The notes: generated by a model from the letters alone, not told the origin. 64,000 nucleotides of DNA from Lewinellaceae bacterium (GCA_020636435.1 JACJXX010000002.1:2914001-2978000); one strand, 5' to 3'; shown: positions 43,647-52,608, numbered from the stretch's first letter. Made by a program: numbers and translations.

Positions 43647-44015
43647 ATGAAAAACGCTATGAGCGAGATCAAAAAAGCGCCGGCGGAAGCCCCTATCTCT
43701 CTAACCGAAGGAGCGGTGCGGGCCCTCAATAAAATAAAAGCAGAACAATCTATTTCCGACACCCACGGCCTGCGGGTCGGCGTTAAAGGCGGCGGGTGTT
43801 CCGGTTTCTCTTATATCCTGGGTTTTGACGAGGAAAAGGAAAACGACGAAGTATACGACGTAAACGGGATACGGGTCCTGATGCAAAAAGCCCACGCCAT
43901 CTACCTGCTCGGCATGGAAATAGACTGGGAAGACGGCCTCAGCAACCGGGGTTTTTCCTTCAACAACCCCAATGCTACCGATACTTGTGGCTGCGGCACA
44001 TCTTTCTCGGCTTAA
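43647..44015 (+). CDS. A-type iron-sulfur cluster assembly protein (IscA/ErpA/HesB)
   Basis: A 122-residue A-type carrier with the three conserved cysteines: Cys51 in KGGGCSGFSY and Cys114/Cys116 in TCGCGTSF. The short N-terminal extension (about 15 residues) is followed by ISLTEGAVRALNKIK, typical of the family. It would receive or pass on Fe-S clusters during apoprotein maturation. The ATG at 43647 has AGAAGGAG a few bases upstream, an unusually good ribosome-binding site for this window; 43659 is an alternative. No other isc or suf gene is visible. Confidence 0.92.
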   Translation: MKNAMSEIKKAPAEAPISLTEGAVRALNKIKAEQSISDTHGLRVGVKGGGCSGFSYILGFDEEKENDEVYDVNGIRVLMQKAHAIYLLGMEIDWEDGLSNRGFSFNNPNATDTCGCGTSFSA

Positions 44016-44037
44016 ATTTAATGTTTTGATTTATCCT

Positions 44038-44081
44038 AACGGCGGCCTTCTCCTGCCTTCCTGGCGGAGAAGGCCGCCGTT
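44038..44081 (+). terminator. Intrinsic terminator after the iron-sulfur assembly gene
   Basis: A perfect 16-bp inverted repeat (44038-44053 and 44066-44081; AACGGCGGCCTTCTCC and its inverse) with a 12-base loop, ending in GTTTCTT. Confidence 0.88.
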
Positions 44082-44188
44082 TCTTACAAAGTTCGATCCC
44101 TCTGCTCCTCATCTATTCTTATTATCATCCAACTGACAAATCCAGTACTTATCACTTCGCATTGAGCAACCATAAATAAATTCAGGGG

Positions 44189-44196
44189 TATTTTTG
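44189..44196 (+). promoter_or_regulatory. TAnnTTTG -7 box for the T9SS cargo gene
   Basis: TATTTTTG, an exact consensus match about 75 bases before the ATG at 44272. Confidence 0.45.
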
Positions 44197-44271
44197 AAAA
44201 AAGAAGGCTGCCATGCATCTTTCCTGAAATTCATTCATTACCCGACACTTTTTTAAAAATTAATTGTAGAC

Positions 44272-46146
44272 ATGAAAAGATCACTACTGCTTATTCCAGG
44301 CTTTTTCCTGGCGCTGGCGTTAATTGCCCAGCCAACTGTCCTTTTTGAAGAGCAATTCGACGGCGGTATTCCCGACAACTGGGATGTCGGCGCCGGAGAA
44401 CCCGCCGGCGCCGCCTGGCAATGGAGCGCTACCGGCAAGGCTGATAACGCTTTAGTAGATGGTGCAACGACCCCTGCTATTTTCTGGGGAAGCCTGGGCG
44501 CCGTTAATTCTCCTTCCGCCAACAACGGCGCCGCCATGTACAACTCCGATGTTTACGACGCCGGCGGCATTAGTGTTGGGCAGGGCCCCTACCCCAACGG
44601 AACGGTAGGCAGGTTGACCTCTCCTCCCGTTGACTGCTCCGGCCAGCCCAATGTTTATCTGACTTTCTACCAGTATGCCCGCATCAACTCGCAGGCCGTT
44701 TCCACGTTCGTGGAAGTATCCAATGATAACGGCGAAAGTTGGGTGGATTTTCCCATTAATCAAAAAGTGCTTATCAACCGCTCTACCAACCGCAGCGACT
44801 TTCAGTTCATTGACATTTCCGAAGTGGCTGCCAACCAGCCCGATGTCCGGGTCCGGTTTACCTGGGACGGGCGGTATTATTTCTGGCTCATCGATGACGT
44901 GCAGTTGATCACCCCTCCGAAATACGCGCTGTCTATAGATTCCATTTTCTATACGCCTGCCAGCTACGCCCAGCCGGTTTCCCAAATCGCAACCGACACG
45001 TTCAGCTTTTTTGTCTTTGCTTCCAACCGGGGCTCGGATCCCATTCCCAACCTGGTGTTAAAAGCCAGCGTTCTGGAAGTGGTTGGCAACAACAACACGC
45101 AGTTGGTTTATCAGGACAGCCTGGTTCTCGATGTGTTTCCCGCCCTGGCGAAAGACTCGGTTTTAGAGATCACCAACCGGTGGGCGCCGGAACTGGACCT
45201 GGGCAATTACCGGATTCGCTATGAAATTTACGCTCAGGACCCGGAGATAAAGGCTCAGGACTATACTCCCTCTAACGACGCCTTTACCGTTCCCTTCCGG
45301 GTCACCGCCATCATGTTTGCTATGGAAGACGCGCCGGCAAACGCTCCCAACTTTGCGTTCCGCCCCGGCACCGGCGGCGACTATTCGATCGGCAACTTCT
45401 ACCAGATGAGCCCTCAGGCCGGCAACAATTTCCAGATCAGGGAACTGCGCTTCGCCGCCGCCAAAAATGAAAGCGACGGCCCCCTGGCCGGGAGTGAAGT
45501 AACCCTTCTGGTTTACAAAGTAAAGGATGAAATAGAGCCCAATTTCTCCAATTTTGACGACAGCAGCGACGAATCGCTGGAATTGGTCGGTTTTGGCCTT
45601 TTCGAATTTTCCGACAGCGACCAGGATTTAGAAATCGTCCTGGCTGATGTGTTTGACTTTGACGGCAATCCAATCGCGCTGGAAGCCAACGGCCGTTATT
45701 TTGTCATGGCGTCCTATACTGAATCTTCCAATGTAATCTTCCATGCATTTTATGATGATGTCGATTACATTCGCAGGGTTTCCACCGTCCTTTTCCGGGA
45801 TCAGTGGTTCCTGGGCGGTTTTGGTTCTGAATACTCTGCTGTGATGCGCATGGTGATCGAGCTGTCGACCCCCACCGATGAAACGCCATTGGAAGACAAC
45901 GCGATGACCCTCTTCCCCAACCCCAGCAGCGAAGTGCTTCAGGTACAACTCAACCTGCAGGAAGCTACCCCCGCCATGTTGATCATGGCGGATATGCAGG
46001 GGCAGGTTCTCGACTTGCGGGAGTATCAGAATGTGCAAAAGGAAACGATGCAGTTCGACGTCAGCCATCTGCCGGCCGGCGCCTACCTGATGCGGGTAAG
46101 CACGGATGCAGGCACGAAGACGAAGCAGTTTGTAGTAGCCAGATAA
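44272..46146 (+). CDS. Choice-of-anchor-J-like secreted protein, T9SS type A sorted
   Basis: A 624-residue secreted protein with signal peptide (MKRSLLLIPGFFLALALIAQ). An N-terminal MAM/choice-of-anchor-J-like beta-sandwich (about 20-215) runs from VLFEEQFDGGIPDNWDV to WLIDDVQLI, with FVEVSNDNGESWVDF in the middle. A second beta-rich region (about 225-530) is of unknown type. A T9SS type A domain closes the protein (LFPNPSSEVLQVQL, LPAGAYLMRV). It is probably a surface or secreted binding protein; no enzyme motif is seen. The transcript ends at a bidirectional hairpin shared with icd. Confidence 0.88.
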   Translation: MKRSLLLIPGFFLALALIAQPTVLFEEQFDGGIPDNWDVGAGEPAGAAWQWSATGKADNALVDGATTPAIFWGSLGAVNSPSANNGAAMYNSDVYDAGGISVGQGPYPNGTVGRLTSPPVDCSGQPNVYLTFYQYARINSQAVSTFVEVSNDNGESWVDFPINQKVLINRSTNRSDFQFIDISEVAANQPDVRVRFTWDGRYYFWLIDDVQLITPPKYALSIDSIFYTPASYAQPVSQIATDTFSFFVFASNRGSDPIPNLVLKASVLEVVGNNNTQLVYQDSLVLDVFPALAKDSVLEITNRWAPELDLGNYRIRYEIYAQDPEIKAQDYTPSNDAFTVPFRVTAIMFAMEDAPANAPNFAFRPGTGGDYSIGNFYQMSPQAGNNFQIRELRFAAAKNESDGPLAGSEVTLLVYKVKDEIEPNFSNFDDSSDESLELVGFGLFEFSDSDQDLEIVLADVFDFDGNPIALEANGRYFVMASYTESSNVIFHAFYDDVDYIRRVSTVLFRDQWFLGGFGSEYSAVMRMVIELSTPTDETPLEDNAMTLFPNPSSEVLQVQLNLQEATPAMLIMADMQGQVLDLREYQNVQKETMQFDVSHLPAGAYLMRVSTDAGTKTKQFVVAR

Positions 46147-46167
46147 AGGTGGTATTGCGAATTACAA

Positions 46168-46209
46168 AAGAAAGCCCGCCGGGGAATGCTCCTCCCGGCG
46201 GGCTTTCTT
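46168..46209. terminator. Bidirectional terminator between T9SS gene and icd
   Basis: A perfect 16-bp inverted repeat (AAGAAAGCCCGCCGGG at 46168-46183 with 46194-46209) with a 10-base loop. A-rich and T-rich flanks on either side allow it to serve both convergent genes. Confidence 0.9.
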
Positions 46210-46231
46210 GTTTTCCAGGCGGCAAAAGCCG

Positions 46232-47500
46232 TTACTTCATATTTTTGATGACCTCTGTTCCGAACTCGGAACACCTTAGCAGGGTGGCGCCTTCCATCAG
46301 GCGGTGGAAATCGTAGGTTACGCGTTTATTCGAAATGGCCCCTTCCACGCCTTTGATGACCAGGTCGGCGGCTTCTTTCCAGCCCATGTACCGGAACATC
46401 ATTTCACCGGACAGGATCACCGAGCTGGGGTTGACCTTGTCCAGGCCTGCGTATTTGGGCGCCGTACCGTGGGTAGCTTCGAAGATGGCCCGGCCGGTAG
46501 TATAATTGATATTGGCGCCCGGAGCGATGCCGATGCCGCCCACCTGAGCAGCCAGGGCGTCGGAGATGTAGTCGCCATTCAGGTTGAGGGTGGCAATAAC
46601 GGAGTACTCTCCCGGGCGGGTGAGGATTTGCTGCAGGAAAGCGTCCGCGATGGAATCCTTGATGAGGACAGCGCCATGGGCAAGCGCTTCTTCCTGCGCC
46701 TTATTGGCGGCCTCGCGGCCCTGGTCGGCGGCGATGCGGTCGTACTGCGCCCAGGTGAAGGTTTTGTCGCCGTATTCCCGTTCGGCCACCTCATAGCCCC
46801 ACTCTTTGAATTTGCCTTCGGTAAATTTCATGATATTGCCCTTGTGGACCAGGGTAACGGAGGGCAGTCCGTTGTCAATGGCGTAGTCGATGGCCGATTT
46901 CACCAGGCGCTCGGTGCCTTCCTTCGACACTGGTTTGATGCCCAGAGAAACCGTATCAGGGAAGCGGATTTGAGTGACGCCCATTTCTTCGATGAGAAAT
47001 TTTTTAACTTTTTCCAGCTCGGCAGTACCGTGCAGGTATTCGATGCCCGCGTATATGTCTTCCGTATTTTCCCGGAAGATAACCATATCGATTTGATCCG
47101 GCCTTTTCACCGGAGAGGGCACTCCGGTGAACCAGCGCACCGGGCGCAGGCAGGCGAAGAGGTCGAGCTTCTGGCGCAACGCTACGTTCAGGGAGCGGAT
47201 GCCGCCCCCGACCGGCGTGGTCAGAGGCCCTTTGATGGCCACCAGGTATTCTTCGATAGCGTGCAGCGTGTCATCCGGGAGCCATTCTCCGGTGGCGTCG
47301 AAGGCCTTCTGGCCGGCCAGTACTTCTTTCCAGTGTATCCTGCGTTTGCCGCCATAAGCTTTTTCGACAGCGGCGTCTAAAACGCGTTCGGAGGCCGCCC
47401 AGATGTCGGGGCCGATGCCATCGCCTTCGATGAAAGGAATGATGGGGTCATCCGGAACGATCAATTTTCCATTTTCAATGGTTACTTTGCTTCCACTCAT
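46232..47500 (-). CDS. icd: NADP-dependent isocitrate dehydrogenase
   Basis: A 422-residue TCA-cycle enzyme of the E. coli Icd type, close to the E. coli length of 416. Recognisable parts: PFIEGDGIGPDIW at the start, TPVGGGIRSLNVALRQ with the Ser that is phosphorylated in E. coli, LFACLRPVRWF, IFRENTEDIYAGIEY, and ATHGTAPKYAGLDKVNPSS near the C-terminal NADP site. It oxidatively decarboxylates isocitrate to 2-oxoglutarate. The ATG at 47500 gives a normal N-terminus. No aceK regulator gene is nearby. Confidence 0.95.
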   Translation of the reverse strand: MSGSKVTIENGKLIVPDDPIIPFIEGDGIGPDIWAASERVLDAAVEKAYGGKRRIHWKEVLAGQKAFDATGEWLPDDTLHAIEEYLVAIKGPLTTPVGGGIRSLNVALRQKLDLFACLRPVRWFTGVPSPVKRPDQIDMVIFRENTEDIYAGIEYLHGTAELEKVKKFLIEEMGVTQIRFPDTVSLGIKPVSKEGTERLVKSAIDYAIDNGLPSVTLVHKGNIMKFTEGKFKEWGYEVAEREYGDKTFTWAQYDRIAADQGREAANKAQEEALAHGAVLIKDSIADAFLQQILTRPGEYSVIATLNLNGDYISDALAAQVGGIGIAPGANINYTTGRAIFEATHGTAPKYAGLDKVNPSSVILSGEMMFRYMGWKEAADLVIKGVEGAISNKRVTYDFHRLMEGATLLRCSEFGTEVIKNMK

Positions 47501-47565
47501 TGTATTTTCCAGTTTTATTTGTTGTATATTTTCTTTACGCTTTGGGAGGGGTTTAAAAAGCAGCA

Positions 47566-47573
47566 CAAATGTA
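47566..47573 (-). promoter_or_regulatory. TAnnTTTG -7 box for icd
   Basis: Read on the minus strand, TACATTTG matches the -7 consensus about 65 bases from the icd ATG. Confidence 0.45.
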
Positions 47574-47704
47574 ATAATTTATATCTTTTCAGATGGAGGC
47601 GGGCTGGAATTTTCAGAGGTTTTAGGGGCCTGGCTATGAAATGAAATGAGGGAATGAAGGAATGGAGGGAATGAAGAAGCGGAACTTTTCCTGAAAAAAC
47701 CTTT

Positions 47705-47712
47705 TACCTTTG
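47705..47712 (+). promoter_or_regulatory. TAnnTTTG -7 box for ruvB
   Basis: TACCTTTG, an exact consensus match 28 bases before the ruvB ATG. A purine-rich AATGAAGG-like repeat lies just upstream (about 47640-47680). Confidence 0.5.
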
Positions 47713-47740
47713 AGCAACCGAACCGACGAAGGAAAAAAAT

Positions 47741-48787
47741 ATGCAAAACCCAAACCTGGACCCAGGCGAGGAACGCCTGGACGCCGAAGAACAACAAATA
47801 GAGAAATCTCTGCGCCCCAGGGCGCTGGATGACTTCAGCGGGCAGCCGAAGATAGTTGAGAACCTGCATATCTTCATCCAGGCCGCCAAACAAAGGGGCG
47901 AGGCGCTCGACCACGTCCTGCTGCACGGCCCTCCCGGGCTGGGCAAAACGACCCTTTCCCACATCATTGCCTTCGAGCTGGAAACCGGCCTGAAGATGTC
48001 TTCCGGCCCCGTATTGGAAAAGCCGGGCGACCTGGCCGGCCTGCTCACCAACCTGGAGGAAGGGGATGTGCTGTTTATCGATGAGATTCACCGCCTCAAC
48101 ACCGTAGTCGAAGAGTATCTGTATTCGGCCATGGAAGACTACCGCATCGACATCATGATCGACAGCGGGCCCAATGCGCGAAGCATTCAGATTACGCTCA
48201 ATCCTTTTACGCTGGTGGGCGCCACTACCCGCATGGGGCTGCTCACCGCCCCCATGCGCGCCCGCTTCGGCATCAACTGCCACCTCGACTACTACGACGC
48301 CGCAACCCTGGAACGCATCATCAAGCGCTCGGCCAGCATCCTCAAAGTGCCGATCACTGATACGGGCGCCGCTGAGATCGCCCGCCGCAGCCGGGGCACT
48401 CCTCGCATTGCCAACGCTCTGCTGCGCCGCATCCGCGACTTTGCGCAGATCAAAGGCGACGGCACCATCGATGTGGATATCGCCCACTTTGGCCTGTCCG
48501 CCCTCAACGTAGACGAAGGCGGCCTGGATGAAATGGACAACAAAATCCTCTCTACCATTATCCACAAATTCAAAGGGGGGCCAGTGGGCATTACCACCAT
48601 CGCCACCGCCGTGGGCGAAGAAGCAGGCACCATTGAGGAAGTGCACGAGCCGTTTCTGATCATGGAAGGTTACATTCAGCGCACCCCCAGGGGGCGGGAA
48701 GCCACAGAAAGGGCGTATCGGCACATCGGAGTGGTGCCGCCGGGGCGGGCGGGAACGTTGTTTGACGGACAGGACACAGCAGATTGA
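47741..48787 (+). CDS. ruvB: Holliday junction branch migration helicase RuvB
   Basis: A 348-residue AAA+ motor that drives branch migration with RuvA. It has the N-terminal LRPRALDDFSGQPKIVENL, Walker A GPPGLGKTTLS, Walker B LFIDEIHRLN, sensor-1 LVGATTRMGLL, the arginine-finger region and the C-terminal winged helix ending in IQRTPRGREATERAYRHIG. Length and motif order are standard. ruvA and ruvC are not in the window. The gene ends 15 bases before the stop of the convergent beta-helix protein gene. Confidence 0.97.
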   Translation: MQNPNLDPGEERLDAEEQQIEKSLRPRALDDFSGQPKIVENLHIFIQAAKQRGEALDHVLLHGPPGLGKTTLSHIIAFELETGLKMSSGPVLEKPGDLAGLLTNLEEGDVLFIDEIHRLNTVVEEYLYSAMEDYRIDIMIDSGPNARSIQITLNPFTLVGATTRMGLLTAPMRARFGINCHLDYYDAATLERIIKRSASILKVPITDTGAAEIARRSRGTPRIANALLRRIRDFAQIKGDGTIDVDIAHFGLSALNVDEGGLDEMDNKILSTIIHKFKGGPVGITTIATAVGEEAGTIEEVHEPFLIMEGYIQRTPRGREATERAYRHIGVVPPGRAGTLFDGQDTAD

Positions 48788-48802
48788 CCCGGGGGGCTAC
48801 AT

Positions 48803-50215
48803 TTATCTGCCAACTACTATTTTTTTCCACAGCTGCTCCTCCCCTATTTTAAGCTGAAGGAAATAAAGGCCGGGTGGCAGGCCGGCGGCAGTAATGGGCA
48901 GGGTATATGTTCCAGCCGAAAGGCTTTTGCTGTTAAGGAATTTATTCACAACCTTCCCATCACAAGACAGTAACCAAATACCTATGCTTGAAGCAGGTTC
49001 ATTCAGGTTAAGTTGAATAGAGGAAACTCCAGTGACAGGATTCGGAAAGACATTCAATGAAGCAACAATGGGAGGAGTCTCTGTCGGAATATCTTCGACT
49101 TCTACCGCCCCAATATCCGGGCCACTGCCAGCGAAGGAAAAGCCCAGGTCGGTTCCTCCGTCAACACACCCACAGCCAGGCCCGGGAGCCCAGGAGTCCC
49201 AAAATACAGGGAAGCCATAATAGGTGGAGTCTAAGCTCAGAACAGTACTATTCGTGAATGTGACGGAACCGATCAGGCTGTTTTTCAAATGAATATCCAC
49301 CGGAACATCCCCATATTCGTAGTTAATGGCATCGCCATCATTTCCTGCACATATAGTGTTCACCATATCGATAGCAATGAAATTATCCTGGTTTTCGTAA
49401 GCCCATAAAAAAATCCCGTTTTCCCTTTGGCCAGTGATGGTAGAATGCAAAATTTCCAACCCGATAGTATCTCTAATCCGGGAGGTCAGCTTTATGGCCG
49501 AAAATCCGTTATCGGCTATAATGCTTTTGGAAATGACCACGTTGCTGCGCCCTTCTTGTCCTTCCTCAATATTTAGTACTGCCTGAGCCCAGTTTAAGGA
49601 TAGACGGTTGCCAATGAATTTGCACCGGTGTATAAAGAACCGCCCGGGTGTATCATCCGGCTCACCCTCTTTGCCATTGAAAAACAATTTAGCAGAGTTC
49701 CCTTTTGTTTGAACCCCATCAAGGATAAAAACAGAATGCCCCTTGCCCAAACTAATTTTAATAATTGGGCCGTTATCTTCTCCAATTCCCAGAAAAGTGG
49801 CATGCTTTTCCGGGTCACAGGCTTTGAATTCACTATCCCATCCACCTTGTATCATAACTTTGTTGTCGACAACGCCCCCAAACACGATAAAAGCATTATG
49901 CCATCCCTCCTGGAGCCGGATCAGATATCCTTTCTGTTTATTAAGGGTATCAATGATCAGGTTCAGGCTGTCTCCTAGTCGCACATCAATAGCGATAGGG
50001 CTGGCCGCATCCCAGGGCCGGGAGGCCATATAGTATTCAAACAGGTTGAGCACGGCATCTCCATCCCAATCCTGCCAGGCGTCGCGGCCATCGTCAGGGT
50101 TCAGAAAGTTTTCGCGTTCCCATCGGTCGGGCATACCATCTCCATCCCGGTCAAGCTGAGCATTTGCCAGGTTCCAGGCAAAAGCCAACAATAAAGAAAG
50201 AAGCAGAATTCTCAT
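48803..50215 (-). CDS. Secreted beta-helix-like protein with thrombospondin-type-3 repeat, T9SS type A
   Basis: A 470-residue secreted protein with signal peptide (MRILLLSLLLAFAWNLANAQ). A calcium-binding-like LDRDGDGMPDRWE segment (about 21-33) is followed by WQDWDGDAVLNLFEYY. A right-handed parallel beta-helix-like region (about 95-370) has repeated short strands such as NVVISKSIIADNGFSAIKL and LEILHSTITGQRENGIFL. A C-terminal T9SS type A domain follows (LNVFPNPVTGVSSIQLNL, LPPGLYFLQLK). No pectinase catalytic residues are recognised. Its codons are noticeably more AT-rich than those of neighbouring genes, which may indicate separate acquisition. Confidence 0.85.
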   Translation of the reverse strand: MRILLLSLLLAFAWNLANAQLDRDGDGMPDRWERENFLNPDDGRDAWQDWDGDAVLNLFEYYMASRPWDAASPIAIDVRLGDSLNLIIDTLNKQKGYLIRLQEGWHNAFIVFGGVVDNKVMIQGGWDSEFKACDPEKHATFLGIGEDNGPIIKISLGKGHSVFILDGVQTKGNSAKLFFNGKEGEPDDTPGRFFIHRCKFIGNRLSLNWAQAVLNIEEGQEGRSNVVISKSIIADNGFSAIKLTSRIRDTIGLEILHSTITGQRENGIFLWAYENQDNFIAIDMVNTICAGNDGDAINYEYGDVPVDIHLKNSLIGSVTFTNSTVLSLDSTYYGFPVFWDSWAPGPGCGCVDGGTDLGFSFAGSGPDIGAVEVEDIPTETPPIVASLNVFPNPVTGVSSIQLNLNEPASSIGIWLLSCDGKVVNKFLNSKSLSAGTYTLPITAAGLPPGLYFLQLKIGEEQLWKKIVVGR

Positions 50216-50458
50216 GCGAGGGTTACTTTGAGAAGTATTTTAAGCAGCGTATGCCATTATTGCAAACCAGGTTTATGAAAAAGTCAGGATACTAATATCT
50301 GACAAATATCACCCACCCTATTGAAAGATGTCAGCCTTCAATAAGCTGAAATTCTGTAATTTGGCATCACCCCTAATGTCCAAGAGCGTTCAAGGAATGT
50401 AAATTTTAGGAAAATTTCAGGAGTATTCCTATATTCAGGAGCGTACAAACCAAATCCT

Positions 50459-51289
50459 ATGAAAAAATTCCTGGTCCCCACCGATTTCTCCAATACCTCC
50501 CGAAATGCCCTGCACTATGCCCTTCATCTGGCCAAAGAGCTGAAGGCGGAATCGATTGAGATCGTGCACGTGTTTCTTCCGGAAACGGCCGGCGAGGCTG
50601 ATTTCATCCCTCCCATTGTCCAGCTGATGGAAAGCCGGAAAGAGATGCTGCAAACCTTTGTCCGGGAAAGCCTTAAAGAAGCTGAACCAGCGCCCTGTGC
50701 CATCACCCATGAAGTACTGGTTGGTTTTCCCGGCGACGAACTCAGCCAGGTTTCTGAAGACTACGACATGATCGTCATGGGCACTACCGGCCAGAGCGGC
50801 ATACTGGAAAAAATCTTTGGCAGCGTTTCTTCCAGTGTCTCTCAAAGAGCCTATTGCCCTGTCTTGCTGGTGCCGCATGAAGCTCGTTTCCAGCCGCTGC
50901 GCCACATCATCTACGCCAGCAACTACGAATCTGCCGACAGTGAAATGGTCGAAAAACTGGCGGAGTTCAACCGGCCGTTCAAGGCCCACGTTCATTTCGT
51001 TCACGTCAAGCGGAAAAAGGATATTCCGGTTGGATTTGCCAAAGCCAAGGAAGAAATTTTCAGGGAACTGTTTAAAGAAGGAGAACCTGGCTTCGCATTC
51101 GATATTGCCGAGGTTGAGAACGACGATGTAGCCGAGGGGCTGAGCCAGTATGCCGATGAAAAGAATGCGGACATGGCGGTTATGGTCACCCGCCACCGCA
51201 GCATCTGGGAAAGTTTCCTGCACCGCAGCCAGACCAAACGAATGGCGCTGGCTACGCACATTCCACTGATGGTGCTGCATTTGGATTGA
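50459..51289 (+). CDS. Tandem universal stress protein
   Basis: A 276-residue protein with two Usp domains. The first (1-145) is the ATP-binding type: KFLVPTDFSNTSRNAL, then GTTGQSGILEKIFGSVS, which fits the G-xx-G-9x-G-S motif. The second (about 150-276) starts RHIIYASNYESADSEM and ends RMALATHIPLMVLHL, and lacks a clear ATP motif. Tandem Usp proteins respond to stress or energy status; no specific role can be assigned. The 243-bp upstream gap is AT-rich and contains a small GTCAG/CTGAC hairpin (50286-50306). Confidence 0.9.
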   Translation: MKKFLVPTDFSNTSRNALHYALHLAKELKAESIEIVHVFLPETAGEADFIPPIVQLMESRKEMLQTFVRESLKEAEPAPCAITHEVLVGFPGDELSQVSEDYDMIVMGTTGQSGILEKIFGSVSSSVSQRAYCPVLLVPHEARFQPLRHIIYASNYESADSEMVEKLAEFNRPFKAHVHFVHVKRKKDIPVGFAKAKEEIFRELFKEGEPGFAFDIAEVENDDVAEGLSQYADEKNADMAVMVTRHRSIWESFLHRSQTKRMALATHIPLMVLHLD

Positions 51290-51301
51290 GGGGAGGAGTT
51301 G

Positions 51302-51445
51302 GGTTGTTAAATTGTTGGATTGTTGGATTGTTATATTGCTGATCGCCCGTCAGAGCAGCCGTCCAGCCATCAAACAATTTAACCATCCAGCCATTTAGCC
51401 ATATAACCATCCAGCCATCAAACAATTTAACCACCCCCCCCCCCC
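51302..51445. repeat. Head-to-head octamer array plus 12-C tract between convergent genes
   Basis: The left arm has five octamers in register (51302-51341: GGTTGTTA, AATTGTTG, GATTGTTG, GATTGTTA, TATTGCTG). The right arm has nine in register (51364-51435: e.g. CAGCCATC, AAACAATT, TAACCATC, TAGCCATA). The right arm runs directly into twelve consecutive C residues (51434-51445), 3 bases from the stop of the Spo0M-like gene. It is the longest array in the window. Confidence 0.85.
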
Positions 51446-51448
51446 TTC

Positions 51449-51916
51449 TCACATCCTGACCTTAATAACCTTGCGGTCGAACGGATTGAGCGCCACGCCG
51501 GCCACCTGGGCTTCCGCCTCCACCCGGTATTCGGAATTGACTCCCCGCAGAGCTTTGGCAGCTAGTGCCAGGCCGCCGAAGAGGAAATTCTTTTTGCCGA
51601 ACTCATCTATATTCGAGCCCACGAAGCTGAATGGCAATTGAAAAGGCACTTCGATGACTTCTTCGGGCGGCACTTCAATCGTTTGGGCGATCTCGGTGAC
51701 GCCCAATTCGTATTCATCGATGAGTTTATCCTTGCCGCGGCCGCGGGAATATTTCTCTATGAGCGCGATCTTTATTCCCGTTACGGTTTGGGGGTTGAGC
51801 GATTGAAAGCGGATGCTGCCGATGACCTCCTGCTCCCGGGCATTTACCTCTTCCGGCAACACCAATTCCAGCTTTACCCCTTCGATGCCCAGCCACTTTT
51901 TCACTTTACCTAACAT
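51449..51916 (-). CDS. Spo0M-like arrestin-fold protein
   Basis: A 155-residue protein resembling the SpoOM family (PF07070), an arrestin-like beta-sandwich. The start MLGKVKKWLGIEGVKLEL and the block IEVPPEEVIEVPFQLPFSF are characteristic. The Bacillus homologue affects sporulation control, but the family is widespread in non-sporulating bacteria, where its role is unknown. Length is short for the family (B. subtilis Spo0M is longer), so it represents about one arrestin-like half plus a tail. It is 51 bases downstream of a small hypothetical gene on the same strand and may be co-transcribed. Confidence 0.8.
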   Translation of the reverse strand: MLGKVKKWLGIEGVKLELVLPEEVNAREQEVIGSIRFQSLNPQTVTGIKIALIEKYSRGRGKDKLIDEYELGVTEIAQTIEVPPEEVIEVPFQLPFSFVGSNIDEFGKKNFLFGGLALAAKALRGVNSEYRVEAEAQVAGVALNPFDRKVIKVRM

Positions 51917-51967
51917 AATGAGTTTTTTTTGTGGCGTTTTATCCCGCCATATTTTGGTTTCAGCGCC

Positions 51968-52447
51968 CTACACCATTCGCTTGTGCCAGCTTTGGCTCAG
52001 AGGCTTCAGCCATTTCTGGTCCAGAGCTCCTTTGGTATCCACCAGCGTGTCGAACACCAGGGTGTCGTCGTCGATCCTGCCTTCCTGGTAGAGGCGGGCG
52101 AATTCTTCGCGGGGGACGGTGTACACCTCATCACCGTCTTGATAAGAAAAGCACATGCGGTCGAACAGGTTGACCCCATATTCCGCCTGCAACTGCTTGA
52201 GAAAGTAAACAGATTTATCTATAGAGCAGCCGCTGGCGTCCGCCTGGCTTTCGTCGACCATCAGTACGACGAAGCGGTTGTGCCGCACTTCGGCGTGGGC
52301 CCGCAACTGCCGGTTGTGGCTGATCCAGCTTTGGGCGAAGGCCTGCACTTTTTGGCGAATCCCGGGTATATCCTGGTCCCGGAACGGCCGGTCCGCCTGG
52401 TAAACCCAGACGCGGGTGACGTCGGGGAGGGTGTCGTAAGTTGTCAT
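51968..52447 (-). CDS. Small cytosolic protein of unknown function
   Basis: A 159-residue protein starting at ATG 52447 (MTTYDTLPDVTRVWVYQADR). It has a ferredoxin-like alternation (VWVYQADRPF, FVVLMVDESQADASGCSIDKS) with a conserved-looking Cys in GCSIDKSV, then YQDGDEVYTVPREEFARLY and LVFDTLVDTKGALDQKW. I do not recognise ATP-binding motifs. Similar Bacteroidota proteins have been labelled ABC transporter ATPase, but nothing visible supports that name. It precedes the Spo0M-like gene by 51 bases. Confidence 0.7.
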   Translation of the reverse strand: MTTYDTLPDVTRVWVYQADRPFRDQDIPGIRQKVQAFAQSWISHNRQLRAHAEVRHNRFVVLMVDESQADASGCSIDKSVYFLKQLQAEYGVNLFDRMCFSYQDGDEVYTVPREEFARLYQEGRIDDDTLVFDTLVDTKGALDQKWLKPLSQSWHKRMV

Positions 52448-52522
52448 GGTTGTTGATTGTTGATCTTGCAATACTTGCTCTTTGAATTAATTAACACTTG
52501 AGGGTAAAGGTAGTTTTTTGGA

Positions 52523-52600
52523 GTTGTTTGTTGTTCGTTGATTGTTGACTGTTGTTTGTTGCGGCGAGGCCCCGGAAACGATCAACCGACAACGGTCAAC
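52523..52600. repeat. Head-to-head heptamer array (GTTG arm, CAAC arm)
   Basis: GTTG occurs six times at exact 7-base spacing (52523 to 52561), and after a short GC-rich loop CAAC occurs three times at exact 7-base spacing (52583, 52590, 52597). The arms are mutually inverse and could form a stem. The element ends 9 bases from the stop of the CCG-domain gene at 52609. Confidence 0.8.
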
Positions 52601-52608
52601 AAATTACC

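Noticed and set aside
29730..47680. GGGAATGAAGGAA shared by two intergenic spots (near 29730 and 47650)
   Set aside because: Only two copies, spacing of words is irregular (8 then 9 bases) and one lies between divergent genes, so I did not add it to the array family.
47579..48724. Minus-strand open frame of about 380 codons
   Set aside because: Antisense to ruvB.
51968..52447. ABC transporter ATPase annotation
   Set aside because: No Walker A, signature or Walker B motif is present; the protein is too short.
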